Both the position numbers and the translations under genes were made by a program. Below the pieces are notes generated by a model. That model was not told the DNA's origin, searched no databases, and saw only the letters and a program-made list of their open reading frames with translations. This document shows, in pieces, positions 1 through 8,301 of a stretch of 35,459 nt of DNA. How positions within the stretch are numbered: the stretch's first letter is position 1; the number at the start of each line of letters is the position of its first letter. Origin of the DNA: Methanolobus sp. (GTDB lineage: Archaea; Halobacteriota; Methanosarcinia; Methanosarcinales; Methanosarcinaceae); assembly GCF_016278365.1 (NCBI RefSeq), contig NZ_JADQBZ010000012.1, forward strand, positions 1 through 35,459. The letters are read 5' to 3'.

Positions 1-55
1 TAGGTTGAGGGCCTAGTCTCGTAGGAGTTCGTGTGTTCGAATCACACCTCCCGCA
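1..55 (+). tRNA. tRNA-Leu(GAG), 3' part only
   Basis: The window opens inside the anticodon stem. The stem (ctag/cctag) encloses the loop ttgaggg, giving anticodon GAG at 7-9, which reads CTC and CTT leucine codons. A type II variable arm, a T arm (gtgtg-ttcgaat-cacac) and the acceptor strand ctcccgc follow. The discriminator A is at 55, and CCA is not encoded (tac follows). The 3' half is nearly identical to the complete tRNA-Leu at 16522, which supports the call. The 5' half lies outside the window. Confidence 0.9.
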
Positions 56-115
56 TACTATTCTTCTCTGTTTCTTAAAAATAGCTTTTAGTCTGAGATT
101 TATCTGCTGTGCTTA

Positions 116-1009
116 CTAGTCAGTTATCCTGTTATGTGCATTCTCTGTTAGTGGGGCATGTTTTACTTCACTTATTTCTGCCTTGCCAAGCGCTTTCAGG
201 AAATGAGCAGCACGTACAGTTGCGTGCTGTTTCCTTTCTTCTACGCGAGCCTGGTATACTCTTATGGAGCGCAGGAAATCTATCTTGCGAAACTCAGGCC
301 AGAACGGCGCACAAAAATAGGATGCACACTCATTGCCATTTGCCTGCCATGGCAGGAAATTGGATACGCGTTCATCGCCTCCGGTACGGATTATAAGGTC
401 TACGTCGGGAAGGGCGGATCCACCGACCGGGTAGAGGTGGTTTGAGATAGTGTCCTCATTAATGTTATTGAGTTCAATTTCCCCTTTTTCCACCATCATG
501 GCTATTTCTCTCACTGCCTGGACAATTTCCTGGCGACCTCCGTAAGCAATTGCAACATTGAGGTTGAACCGGTCATAACCTGATGTCACAAGCTCCACGT
601 TCTTTATGGACTCCTGAAGCATGTCGGGCAACTTATCGATATCTCCAATGGCGTGAACTCTCATCCTTCTTTCATGGGTCCTTTCATTCTCTCCGATCTC
701 ATCGAACTTCAATCCGATAAGCTCAAACAGTTTATCCTTCTCAGCATTTGGGCGGCTGAAGTTCTCTGTGGAGAATGCATATATCGTCAGGTGTTCGATG
801 CCCAGTTCGCAGGACCACTCAATGACCTTTTCTGTTATATCGGCCCCTTTAATATGCCCAAAAGAAGCCATCTGACCCAGCTTACGTGCATACCTGCGGT
901 TACCATCCATTATTATGGCAACATGCCTTGGGATCGGGGCACTTTTTACCTCCTGTGTCAGAAGATGTTCGTATCCCTTATGGATCCATGGGGGTATGTG
1001 CTTTAACAT
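116..1009 (-). CDS. uppS: Archaeal cis-prenyltransferase (polyprenyl diphosphate synthase, UppS family)
   Basis: This enzyme condenses isopentenyl diphosphate in cis onto an allylic primer to make the long polyprenyl diphosphate used as a glycosyl carrier lipid. The family signature IIMDGNRRYARK, with the catalytic Asp, lies near residue 35. Other family motifs are AFSTENFSRP, the basic IRTGGDERVSNFLPWQ block and the archaeal-type ending YFCAPFWPEFRKID. The length, 297 aa, is normal. An in-frame GTG lies at 1018, but the ATG at 1009 is preferred because GGTG sits six nt upstream. A TATA-like stretch (ctatatatttt on this strand, around 1080) precedes it. In archaea this family usually prefers geranylgeranyl diphosphate as primer; the sequence does not show primer choice. 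Confidence 0.93.
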   Translation of the reverse strand: MLKHIPPWIHKGYEHLLTQEVKSAPIPRHVAIIMDGNRRYARKLGQMASFGHIKGADITEKVIEWSCELGIEHLTIYAFSTENFSRPNAEKDKLFELIGLKFDEIGENERTHERRMRVHAIGDIDKLPDMLQESIKNVELVTSGYDRFNLNVAIAYGGRQEIVQAVREIAMMVEKGEIELNNINEDTISNHLYPVGGSALPDVDLIIRTGGDERVSNFLPWQANGNECASYFCAPFWPEFRKIDFLRSIRVYQARVEERKQHATVRAAHFLKALGKAEISEVKHAPLTENAHNRITD

Positions 1010-1169
1010 ACGGTACACCAGTTAGTCTCAATCGAATATCTCACTCTGCGATGTATGCCGTTTTCATTTTTAATTAAAATATATAGATGTAAAATTGGGA
1101 TAAAGATAGATTGTCGCAGTTGCATAACAACGACGGAAGCAAGCCTGACCTCCAATAATTCACCACTAA

Positions 1170-1481
1170 TTAATAATTCTCCAGGACTGACTTTACTATG
1201 TTCCTGTAGTCTTCCTTCAGCAGATATATATTATGGTCACCGGTAACATCAATACTAAGGATGCCAAGTCTTGTGTTCATAAGGCCGACCATTGCAGAAA
1301 CGCCCCTGTAGCTCACATCAAAATCTGCATTGTTAAGATGTTCGTACACGTCACCTGTAGTGAATTTGCCACCACTCAGGAATAATTTCAATACTACTTT
1401 GCGTATACCCGTATCATCGCGACTGAGATATTTTATTAGCCTATCCCTTACTCGCTCTTCTATCGTTTCCAGTACAAACAC
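1170..1481 (-). CDS. DUF2551 family protein
   Basis: A 103-aa soluble protein that I recognise as the methanogen DUF2551 family, of unknown function. The central part (FTTGDVYEHLNN, then YRGVSAMVGLMNTRLGIL) reads like a winged-helix fold: a helical pair followed by a recognition-helix-like segment and a beta hairpin containing DVTGDHNIYLL. A DNA-binding role is therefore possible but is inference. The start is GTG at 1481, preceded by aaagag; no better start is in frame. It stands alone between the radical SAM gene and the cis-prenyltransferase, all three on the minus strand. Confidence 0.75.
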   Translation of the reverse strand: MFVLETIEERVRDRLIKYLSRDDTGIRKVVLKLFLSGGKFTTGDVYEHLNNADFDVSYRGVSAMVGLMNTRLGILSIDVTGDHNIYLLKEDYRNIVKSVLENY

Positions 1482-1566
1482 CTCTTTTTTAAATACGTTA
1501 TTTTATCTTATAAAACTATTGTACCTGTGAGCACGCAAAACCTGCGCGCGTAATGAAAATCGTACT

Positions 1567-1594
1567 ACTTATATCATTCTAAGATATATAAGTT
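1567..1594. repeat. 8-bp inverted repeat between the radical SAM and DUF2551 genes
   Basis: Perfect arms acttatat and atataagt are separated by 12 bases. The element lies just past the radical SAM stop and about 90 nt ahead of the DUF2551 start. On the minus strand the 1590 arm also resembles a TATA box (cttatatat). It could be a terminator, an operator or a promoter element; the sequence alone does not decide. Confidence 0.45.
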
Positions 1595-1598
1595 GGCT

Positions 1599-2660
1599 CT
1601 AGACAGGTATCTTCTCAACGACAAATCCATTCTCGAAAGGATATCTCTCTATAATGGACAAGTCCTTTGTATTATCTCTTAACAGCTCTGCAACATCTTC
1701 AAGTATCCACCAGGCTGTTTCAACAGAATGATCTTTTGTCTCTAACATTTCCTGAGAAATTCCTCGTCCGATAAGCAATTCTGTTACTCCCTGTGCGGCT
1801 GTCTCGTCCTTGCATACGATCTCTCCATAAACGAGAGTGCCTTCTTCAGTTATATCATCAAATGCTCTTGCTGTATTGCAGGCAACGCGTAACAGGCGTT
1901 CCCTGAGCTGGACAGCATCTTTATATGTCGATGAACAGAAATGCACTTTGCCTGCACTATTCTCACTGAACATACTTCTTGCAAGTTCCATTGAACCTGC
2001 AACAGCGTTAGATATATCACCTTCAAGTACAAAGCCTTTGAGCTTCAAGCCCTTTGCATTTGAGTCCGAGAATTCCAGTTCGTTCATATTGAGAAAGCAC
2101 TCTATATCCCTGGCAAAAACCGCGACCTTCTCTATTCCCTCAATAACAGGGACTTCTATCCCGGTTGTGATGTTGCACTCTTTGGCAAACCTTATGGACT
2201 CGGCATACGGACTAGTCTCCAATGCGTTCCACATATCAGCAGGGGGATGGAATCTTATTTCATCAAGGCCTGCTTCTGCAAGCCTGGACACGGTGTCCTC
2301 ATCAGGTGCAAGTGAAGTGTACAGGTGTATATGGTGCCCCTTACCAAATTCGGATTTAAGAATCCTTATGTAATGAAGCACCTTTTCAAGCATTAGCAGG
2401 GGCTCTCCACCGGTAATGCCTGTTCCCAGGGCATCCATTAGCCTTGCCTCTTCCAATACCTCCTGATCACAACTGACAGGTCTTTCATTCGCATAAGTCG
2501 TATCCTTCCTTCTTTCAACTGAAACCGGGCAATAGAAGCAGTCTCTGGGGCATATCCCTGTAATAAAGAGTACCATCTTGGCTCCCTGCTGGCACAGCTT
2601 GCAACCCTCGGACAGATATGTATGGAATGATCCTGATTCAGTCTGGTTCAAGTTACTCAT
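1599..2660 (-). CDS. Radical SAM protein of unknown substrate
   Basis: A 353-aa protein with the radical SAM cluster motif C-x3-C-x2-C at Cys37, Cys41 and Cys44 (CPRDCFYCP). It also has the glycine-rich SAM-contact segment GTGITGGEPLLM and later TIM-barrel strands (EIRFHPP, GIEVPVIEG). A second Cys pair (C20, C23) just before the cluster could bind metal. The YANERPV segment and the compact N-terminus recall a methanogen-wide uncharacterised radical SAM family. The substrate cannot be inferred. The ATG at 2660 lies about 26 nt from a minus-strand TATA box and has no clear ribosome site, so a leaderless transcript is likely. A ferredoxin gene is divergent from it. Confidence 0.82.
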   Translation of the reverse strand: MSNLNQTESGSFHTYLSEGCKLCQQGAKMVLFITGICPRDCFYCPVSVERRKDTTYANERPVSCDQEVLEEARLMDALGTGITGGEPLLMLEKVLHYIRILKSEFGKGHHIHLYTSLAPDEDTVSRLAEAGLDEIRFHPPADMWNALETSPYAESIRFAKECNITTGIEVPVIEGIEKVAVFARDIECFLNMNELEFSDSNAKGLKLKGFVLEGDISNAVAGSMELARSMFSENSAGKVHFCSSTYKDAVQLRERLLRVACNTARAFDDITEEGTLVYGEIVCKDETAAQGVTELLIGRGISQEMLETKDHSVETAWWILEDVAELLRDNTKDLSIIERYPFENGFVVEKIPV

Positions 2661-2680
2661 TTCGGACTCTATACGCTGGT

Positions 2681-2693
2681 CATATATAAGCTT
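2681..2693 (-). promoter_or_regulatory. TATA box for the radical SAM gene
   Basis: On the minus strand the sequence reads agcttatatatg, a good archaeal TATA box centred about 26 nt upstream of the ATG at 2660. That spacing puts transcription start at or next to the start codon. Confidence 0.5.
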
Positions 2694-2748
2694 AGTTAAC
2701 AGATGTGGTTCAATACTTTAATGTATCATTCTTTCGATATATTCTCGT

Positions 2749-2934
2749 ATGCAGGAAGGGGAGAGTCACATAGCAGTCATAGGCTGCAGGAAATGCTCCA
2801 GATGCGACAATACCTGTCCTTACGGAGCTCTTTACAGGGTCGAGGGCTTTACAAGGGTGGATTACAGTAAATGCACTCTTTGTATGGCATGCATTAAAGT
2901 ATGCCCAAACAAGGCACTGATCCATATCGATTAA
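2749..2934 (+). CDS. 2[4Fe-4S] ferredoxin
   Basis: A 61-aa soluble electron carrier with two classical cluster motifs: Cys13, 16, 19 and 23 (CRKCSRCDNTC) and Cys42, 45, 48 and 52 (CTLCMACIKVC), each followed by Pro. It is divergent from the radical SAM gene, which may need such an electron donor; that link is inference. The ATG at 2749 lacks a ribosome site. A strong GGGGAG at 2758-2763 sits six nt before an in-frame ATA at 2770, so a 54-aa product starting there is possible. Confidence 0.87.
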   Translation: MQEGESHIAVIGCRKCSRCDNTCPYGALYRVEGFTRVDYSKCTLCMACIKVCPNKALIHID

Positions 2935-2945
2935 AGCTGTACTCT

Positions 2946-3515
2946 CTATTTCATCTCCTTGCCGATGGAGAAAGCCTTACCCAGTACTTTACCAACTCCA
3001 TAATAATTCCGAATCTCCGGTCCGAATATGACCGGTCTCACTTTTTCGATATCCGGCACACCTTTCTCATTCAGCACGGATTCTTCTGCCCGGATGTCCA
3101 TGATCTCCCCGATGAACTGAGTATGGAGCCCAATCTCAAAACTGTGTATCAGTTTGCATTCAAGTATAATTGGGAATTCCTGGATGTAAGGTGCATATAC
3201 CAGGTCACTTTTCACGGGGGTGAGGCCGGTAGTCTCAAACTTATTCTCATCCTTTCCGCTCGTCATCCCGCAATAGTCCATGTGTTTCACATATTCTTCT
3301 GAAGGTATGTTTACAGTGAACGCCTCTTTTTCCATAATATTAGTGTAGCTGTATGTCGCTTTCCGAAGGGATATGCTCACACAGGGGGGGCTTGAACAGG
3401 AAATGCCTCCCCATGCAATGGTCGCTGCATTCGGGGTGCCGAACGCATCATATGTACCAATCACCCATGCAGGTGCAGGATAAACAAATGGTTTAGCTCC
3501 TATGGATATTTTCAT
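2946..3515 (-). CDS. Flavin reductase-like / flavoredoxin family FMN-binding protein
   Basis: A 189-aa protein of the flavin-reductase-like split barrel family. Typical features are the N-terminal FVYPAPAWVIGTYD, the FMN-phosphate region AATIAWGGISCSSPP, the segment ISLRKATYSYTNI and FTVNIPSEEYV. In methanogens such proteins (flavoredoxin type) bind FMN and shuttle electrons with ferredoxins or thiols; the partner is unknown here. The ATG at 3515 is preferred, with GGGAG nine nt upstream; a TTG at 3524 abuts that site and is unlikely. It converges with the ferredoxin gene, 11 nt away. Confidence 0.85.
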   Translation of the reverse strand: MKISIGAKPFVYPAPAWVIGTYDAFGTPNAATIAWGGISCSSPPCVSISLRKATYSYTNIMEKEAFTVNIPSEEYVKHMDYCGMTSGKDENKFETTGLTPVKSDLVYAPYIQEFPIILECKLIHSFEIGLHTQFIGEIMDIRAEESVLNEKGVPDIEKVRPVIFGPEIRNYYGVGKVLGKAFSIGKEMK

Positions 3516-3636
3516 CGATATCAACTCCCTGAGCTATATTTGACCGATGGATATTGAACTTTACGGAACTTTCTGCCATATTACACAAGCCCCCTGAAGA
3601 TGACCCTTGACACCACTGTTGAAAGAGTGAATATGA

Positions 3637-5529
3637 TTATGGATAACGAAGGACTTGTCCCATGTCGTACATCAGCTGAGCCCTGTCTCCTCCGTATTCA
3701 ATGGTGCCTGAGAAACGGGTGAGTATTATCGTGATCAGGATAAGGTATATGCCTATTGAGAGCATGAACAGGTCAGAAGGGATGGACTGCTCAAGGTCTG
3801 CCGGGGATATCTGTCCTGGCCCAGGTATCATATTTGGCGGAAGGTTCGCCATGCTGTGGGATATGTTCTGAAGTATCTTTGCAATGACTTCCGACAGGGC
3901 CATGGTAACTCCTGCTATCAGAGGTGCGAAGATGGCTGCTGTTGAGCGCATTGTGGATGTCATGTCATATAGCGACCTCTTAATGTTCTGCTCGACATCC
4001 TGCAGTTCCTTGAGGTGGTCTGCAAGCTTGACAATGGCTACACCTGCCGCCTCATGGCTTTTGTGTGCGCTCTCCACAAAGAGCTTCATGGTAGTCCTTA
4101 TTCTGTCAGAGTAGATATCTTTGAATGCTCCAAACTCATCGTCAAAGATGGCTGTCATGATATCCGCCCTGATGCTCAGCAGGTTCAGGGATATCCTCTC
4201 AAATGCTTCGGCTATTTGTGATCCCTGCATGGTAGATGCCGTGTGCATGAACGCCTCCTCGGTGGCCCTGCCCTCGGATATTCTCCTGCCCAATACGAAA
4301 AGGGCATCCGAGAATTCGATTTCCATCCTCTTGATCTCGTCACGTATCTTCTTGTAGGGTGTATAGCTTATGTTCAGGTAGAATGCAATTGCAAAGACCA
4401 GTCCCCACAGGATAAGCAGTCCGGGGGGCAGGACACCCTCAAGTGTTGCGGTTGATATAATGTTGCCGGGATTTCCCAGGACCATCCATAAGTAGCCAAG
4501 GAAGATTATTCCCATGCCCAGAACAGCCGATATCAGTGCAGCAGCCGCCTTTTTCTTCTTTATGCCCGTCAGTTGCGGGTGACTGTCGGGTATATTCTGT
4601 GGAACAAAAGTGGCAGGTCTCTGCATGAGGATATATTCCGCATAGGCAAATGTAGCCAGCGGCAGGATTATGTTATACAATGCAACAAGGGTGCCTATGC
4701 CAAAGCGGATACCTACCACGGTTATCGCAGGCATGAGAGCGACCAGTGCAAGAGGGATAAGGATGAATATGGAGTACAGGATGTATGTGGGGCTTTTCAG
4801 CTTCGATGCAAAGTTCTCCATCAGTCTCTTTGTGTTCTCCAGCACTATGTCAAGGGCCCTGTTCAGAGTTATTACTCTCTGGGCTTCATCCGGCTCACTG
4901 GTCGAGCTCTTGATAAGGTGCAGGGCCCGTTTGAAATACTCACTATTCTTGCCCCATATATTCGCAAATTCCAGTGTGGCATCATCCATTCCTCTGTATT
5001 CCCTTACATGGAGGTTCCATAGCATCTTTCTCAGATCCTTTGCCAGAGGCCTGTCCGAGCTCTCGCCAGCAAACCGGATAGCTACTTCCATGTTAGGGAC
5101 AAGTTTCATTGACATAACTATGTAACTCAGGATCTCGGGCATATCTCCAAGGGAACGGACCTTCATCCACCGGGAGTATATTTTGAGGTACTCGCTGAGA
5201 TATATTAATGTGAGAAGTGGAAGAATAAGACTTATGGCCACAGTTATCTTGAGCGTGGCAGCCTCAAAGCTGGTGAGCCTGAATATGATAAAATCTGCAA
5301 TGAGGAAGCAAAGGAACATAAAACCTGATACCGTATACGCGAAGAATGCAGTTTCATAAGGTTCCAGATCAAGTCCCGTATATACAAGTGAATCCCTGTA
5401 TTCTTCGCTCACAGCCTTATCCGCTTTCTTTCTAAAGGAAGCAGGATTCCAAAGGAGCCAGCTAAAGTTCCTGAACGTGAACTTGCAGCCGTGGTAATAC
5501 CAGTTATCTTCATTGCTCAGAGAAACCAC
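3637..5529 (-). CDS. Archaeal type IV pilus/secretion membrane platform protein (FlaJ/TadC-like)
   Basis: A 630-aa polytopic membrane protein with two T2SSF-type halves, each a cytoplasmic helical domain flanked by TM segments. The first half carries GDMPEILSYIVMSMKLVPN, the second FSDALFVLGRRISEGRATE, both typical of archaeal FlaJ/TadC proteins. Long TM segments lie near residues 65-115, 245-300, 330-390 and 520-625. It would form the inner-membrane platform on which the ATPase acts to assemble pilin-like fibres. The GTG at 5529 overlaps the 3' end of the upstream ATPase gene by 20 nt, implying translational coupling. No pilin or prepilin peptidase gene is nearby. Confidence 0.88.
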   Translation of the reverse strand: MVSLSNEDNWYYHGCKFTFRNFSWLLWNPASFRKKADKAVSEEYRDSLVYTGLDLEPYETAFFAYTVSGFMFLCFLIADFIIFRLTSFEAATLKITVAISLILPLLTLIYLSEYLKIYSRWMKVRSLGDMPEILSYIVMSMKLVPNMEVAIRFAGESSDRPLAKDLRKMLWNLHVREYRGMDDATLEFANIWGKNSEYFKRALHLIKSSTSEPDEAQRVITLNRALDIVLENTKRLMENFASKLKSPTYILYSIFILIPLALVALMPAITVVGIRFGIGTLVALYNIILPLATFAYAEYILMQRPATFVPQNIPDSHPQLTGIKKKKAAAALISAVLGMGIIFLGYLWMVLGNPGNIISTATLEGVLPPGLLILWGLVFAIAFYLNISYTPYKKIRDEIKRMEIEFSDALFVLGRRISEGRATEEAFMHTASTMQGSQIAEAFERISLNLLSIRADIMTAIFDDEFGAFKDIYSDRIRTTMKLFVESAHKSHEAAGVAIVKLADHLKELQDVEQNIKRSLYDMTSTMRSTAAIFAPLIAGVTMALSEVIAKILQNISHSMANLPPNMIPGPGQISPADLEQSIPSDLFMLSIGIYLILITIILTRFSGTIEYGGDRAQLMYDMGQVLRYP

Positions 5530-8089
5530 CTGCTGTTATCAGGACGTTTTTGTCCGTGCCAGGAAATCCATCCATATGCTGCGCAAACCGGGGTGAGTTC
5601 TTTGATGCGAAATCCTCAAACCACTCCGACCATCTCATGTAGATCCTCTCCGGATCAAATCCTCCCTGGGAGTTTTTCTCTTCTTCTGTTAGAAGCCAGA
5701 ACATATTGTTTGCTGTGCTGACCGTGGTCGATTCCACAAAGAATACATCCTTTTTACCGTAAGCGGCCATTTTCTCCTTGATCTTTGCTCTCAGGCGTAT
5801 ATTCTGGGAAGCCTGGTCGATGGTCATGCCCCACTTGTCTGCTATCTTGCTTATGAGCACCGACTGTCCCCTATCCATAATATCAGCCGGTACCAGAGAA
5901 TCAAGAGATGCATTATATTTCAGTACATCAGAGAACACAGTGTCAGTGTTCTGGGGGTCCCAATTCTCGTTGACCTCGGCTATCTGGATAACCCTGCGTT
6001 TTGAAATCATGCTTCCTTCGATTCTGGTATTGCTACAAACTATTACTGCGTCCGTTGACTTGAAAGATGCAGTCGGGACGCCAAGTGTGTGCACTATACG
6101 CTCGTAGACCGAACGCGTTGATGAGCCATGGATAGTACCTATGACCGAATTACCGGCTGCTCCAACCTGCATGGCTTCGTAAAGGACCGAAACCTCGGGA
6201 CCCCTGACCTCTCCCATTACAAGGGATGAGCTTCCAAGCCTCAGGGAAGCCCTGAGCGCCATTGATGGCTCTATTTCGATGCCATATTTTATGATGGCCG
6301 ATTGTGAGTTCAGTCCCTGCACCTTCCATCCCATCCCCTGAAGCTGTTCAATTGGTATTTCCGGTGTATCTTCAATGGTGAGTATTCTGTACTTCTGGGG
6401 TATCTCCAGCAGCATGGCGCTCAACAGAGATGTCTTGCCAGCTCCCACGCCACCCGCAACAAGTATAGAGGCCTGCCCATCCATGATAAAGCTCAGCAGC
6501 CCCGCAGCCAGCGGGGATATGGAACCGGTGTTGATGAGTTTTGGAAGCGTCCAGGGGTCCTTTGCATGCTTCCTGAACGCATAGGCTATTCCCTTTGCAC
6601 TGAGGGGATCCCCGATGACCGACACGCGCACCCCATACTCTTTAAGGAACATCTCAAGCACCGGAGTTGCTTCCCCAAAGGGGCGACCGCTTATAGACCG
6701 AAGCCTGGATACCATCGAGTCCATGTCATCCTGGGACAGGAAAATATTGGTGACGCACTCTTCCCCGTCCAGCACAACATGCACAGGGTTCCTGTCAGCC
6801 GGTGCATTGACATACACATCTGTGATCCTTTCATCAGAGAGCAGGTCCTCAAGTATGCCAAGGCCAGTTGTGTACTTGGCAAGGATGTCTGTGTAGAGTT
6901 TAACTTTCGAAGGCTCTAGTGTCATTCTCCGAAGTTCAGCCTCCTCCAGTAAGAGGCGTTTTCCCAGGAGCTTAAAATAGTTCCTTGAACTGGAGGGGTT
7001 TGCGAACTGCAGGTCTTTCGGACGATGTCTGATCATCTTCTTCCTCACAGTTTCAATAACCTCCAGCTCGTCAGCTTCAAGACAATACTCCGCAGGGTTT
7101 ATGACATAAATCTTCTCTGGCCGGTCAGTCAGCTGGTAGATGGATACGGGAAGTGACCTTTCGTTCATGTGATCAATGTCATAACACTCAAGGAAGACCG
7201 TATTGTCTGGAGGCTCGATGTATATACGTGAAGTGGAAAAAGGCGGTCTGACATATGATCTCAGGTATACTTCGTAATCTGCACTTTCAAAGTCATCTGA
7301 GGGCACTGCACATTGAGTGTGCAAGGATCTTTTTATGTCGAGAGAATATGTGGACATCTCCTGAAAGATGCTCGTGAAATCCTGAAAACACTTTTCGCAT
7401 TCATCGTATTCTTCTGCTCTCATATCTCTAAGACTGCAAGGGTCGCAGTACTGGTGAATCATAGAACAGGCTCTCAAAGGATCCTGCCCGGATGTTTTAA
7501 TAATGTCCTCTATCAATTGCTGGCGGATGGATGCACATTTCCTGCACTCCTTATAGGTGTAATCCTCATGTGTTAACCTTGCAGTGGAATAGGAGCTCAG
7601 GCGGTCGTGGAGATGTGCCATCATGTAGATGATTGCAAGATTTTTCCCTTCATAGTCCCTCTCATATAGGTTTGAAAGAACAAGCCTGTCAATTAAGGGT
7701 TCTCTGAGGAGTATGCTAAATACATTCCTTCTGCAGACCGGGTTCTGGAATGTGGACCCATGAGAGCACTCTTTGCAGTTCACGGTTATTATCCCGTGTT
7801 TTTTCGAGGATCTCAGTTTGTAGGGACAGAGCGTTTCTTCGTTCCCGCTGTTCCTCTTCAGGAGGGATATCCCGGATATGATATCGTCCACCAAGAGCGA
7901 ACACCATTCACTTGTAGCCCTTACCTTGCGGATGAACTCGCTTTTGGGTGCATATGAGTGCATTTTCACAAGGGTGCTGTTTTCTATATTTTCCTCTTTT
8001 TGTAACTCTTTTGCATTGACTGCTTTGATTTCATGCAGTCCTTGTTCTTCCACAAGGTAAATATCCGGTCTTGATTGCGTTTTGGTCAA
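5510..8089 (-). CDS. Archaeal type II/IV secretion or pilus assembly ATPase (VirB11/TadA-like), with Cys-rich N-terminal region
   Basis: An 859-aa protein. The C-terminal part is a secretion ATPase: Walker A GGVGAGKTSLL near residue 550, an Asp box LTIEDTPEIP, the Walker B region SSLVMGEVRGPE near 625, and a His box (GTIHGSSTRSVYERI). The roughly 300-residue N-terminal part has many Cys (CKECSHGS; then CRKC, CDPC and CEKC clusters) that could bind zinc. It powers fibre assembly through the downstream membrane protein. The start is TTG at 8089, with AAGGAGA about six nt upstream. The family and gene pair are clear; the exported substrate is not. Confidence 0.9.
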   Translation of the reverse strand: MTKTQSRPDIYLVEEQGLHEIKAVNAKELQKEENIENSTLVKMHSYAPKSEFIRKVRATSEWCSLLVDDIISGISLLKRNSGNEETLCPYKLRSSKKHGIITVNCKECSHGSTFQNPVCRRNVFSILLREPLIDRLVLSNLYERDYEGKNLAIIYMMAHLHDRLSSYSTARLTHEDYTYKECRKCASIRQQLIEDIIKTSGQDPLRACSMIHQYCDPCSLRDMRAEEYDECEKCFQDFTSIFQEMSTYSLDIKRSLHTQCAVPSDDFESADYEVYLRSYVRPPFSTSRIYIEPPDNTVFLECYDIDHMNERSLPVSIYQLTDRPEKIYVINPAEYCLEADELEVIETVRKKMIRHRPKDLQFANPSSSRNYFKLLGKRLLLEEAELRRMTLEPSKVKLYTDILAKYTTGLGILEDLLSDERITDVYVNAPADRNPVHVVLDGEECVTNIFLSQDDMDSMVSRLRSISGRPFGEATPVLEMFLKEYGVRVSVIGDPLSAKGIAYAFRKHAKDPWTLPKLINTGSISPLAAGLLSFIMDGQASILVAGGVGAGKTSLLSAMLLEIPQKYRILTIEDTPEIPIEQLQGMGWKVQGLNSQSAIIKYGIEIEPSMALRASLRLGSSSLVMGEVRGPEVSVLYEAMQVGAAGNSVIGTIHGSSTRSVYERIVHTLGVPTASFKSTDAVIVCSNTRIEGSMISKRRVIQIAEVNENWDPQNTDTVFSDVLKYNASLDSLVPADIMDRGQSVLISKIADKWGMTIDQASQNIRLRAKIKEKMAAYGKKDVFFVESTTVSTANNMFWLLTEEEKNSQGGFDPERIYMRWSEWFEDFASKNSPRFAQHMDGFPGTDKNVLITAGGFSEQ

Positions 8090-8214
8090 ATCGTCTCTCC
8101 TTTTTAGATATTTTACAAAGGAATTTGACTAACTATTAAAACATTTCGAAATCAACCTGTAGATAAATTTTCTTATTGTATTATTATTTTAAAAGTAGTC
8201 ATGCCGGGAATAGT

Positions 8215-8224
8215 AATATAAAAG
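8215..8224 (+). promoter_or_regulatory. TATA box of the xseA operon
   Basis: The sequence aatataaaag lies about 80 nt upstream of the ATG at 8302, in the region between divergent genes. The predicted transcript would carry a leader of roughly 55 nt holding the gggagat ribosome site. Confidence 0.45.
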
Positions 8225-8301
8225 TTGGCATAATACTTTCACACAACTTCCTTTATGATATAATACCAGCAAAGCGTTCTCATAAAGGCCGGGAGATTAC
8301 T

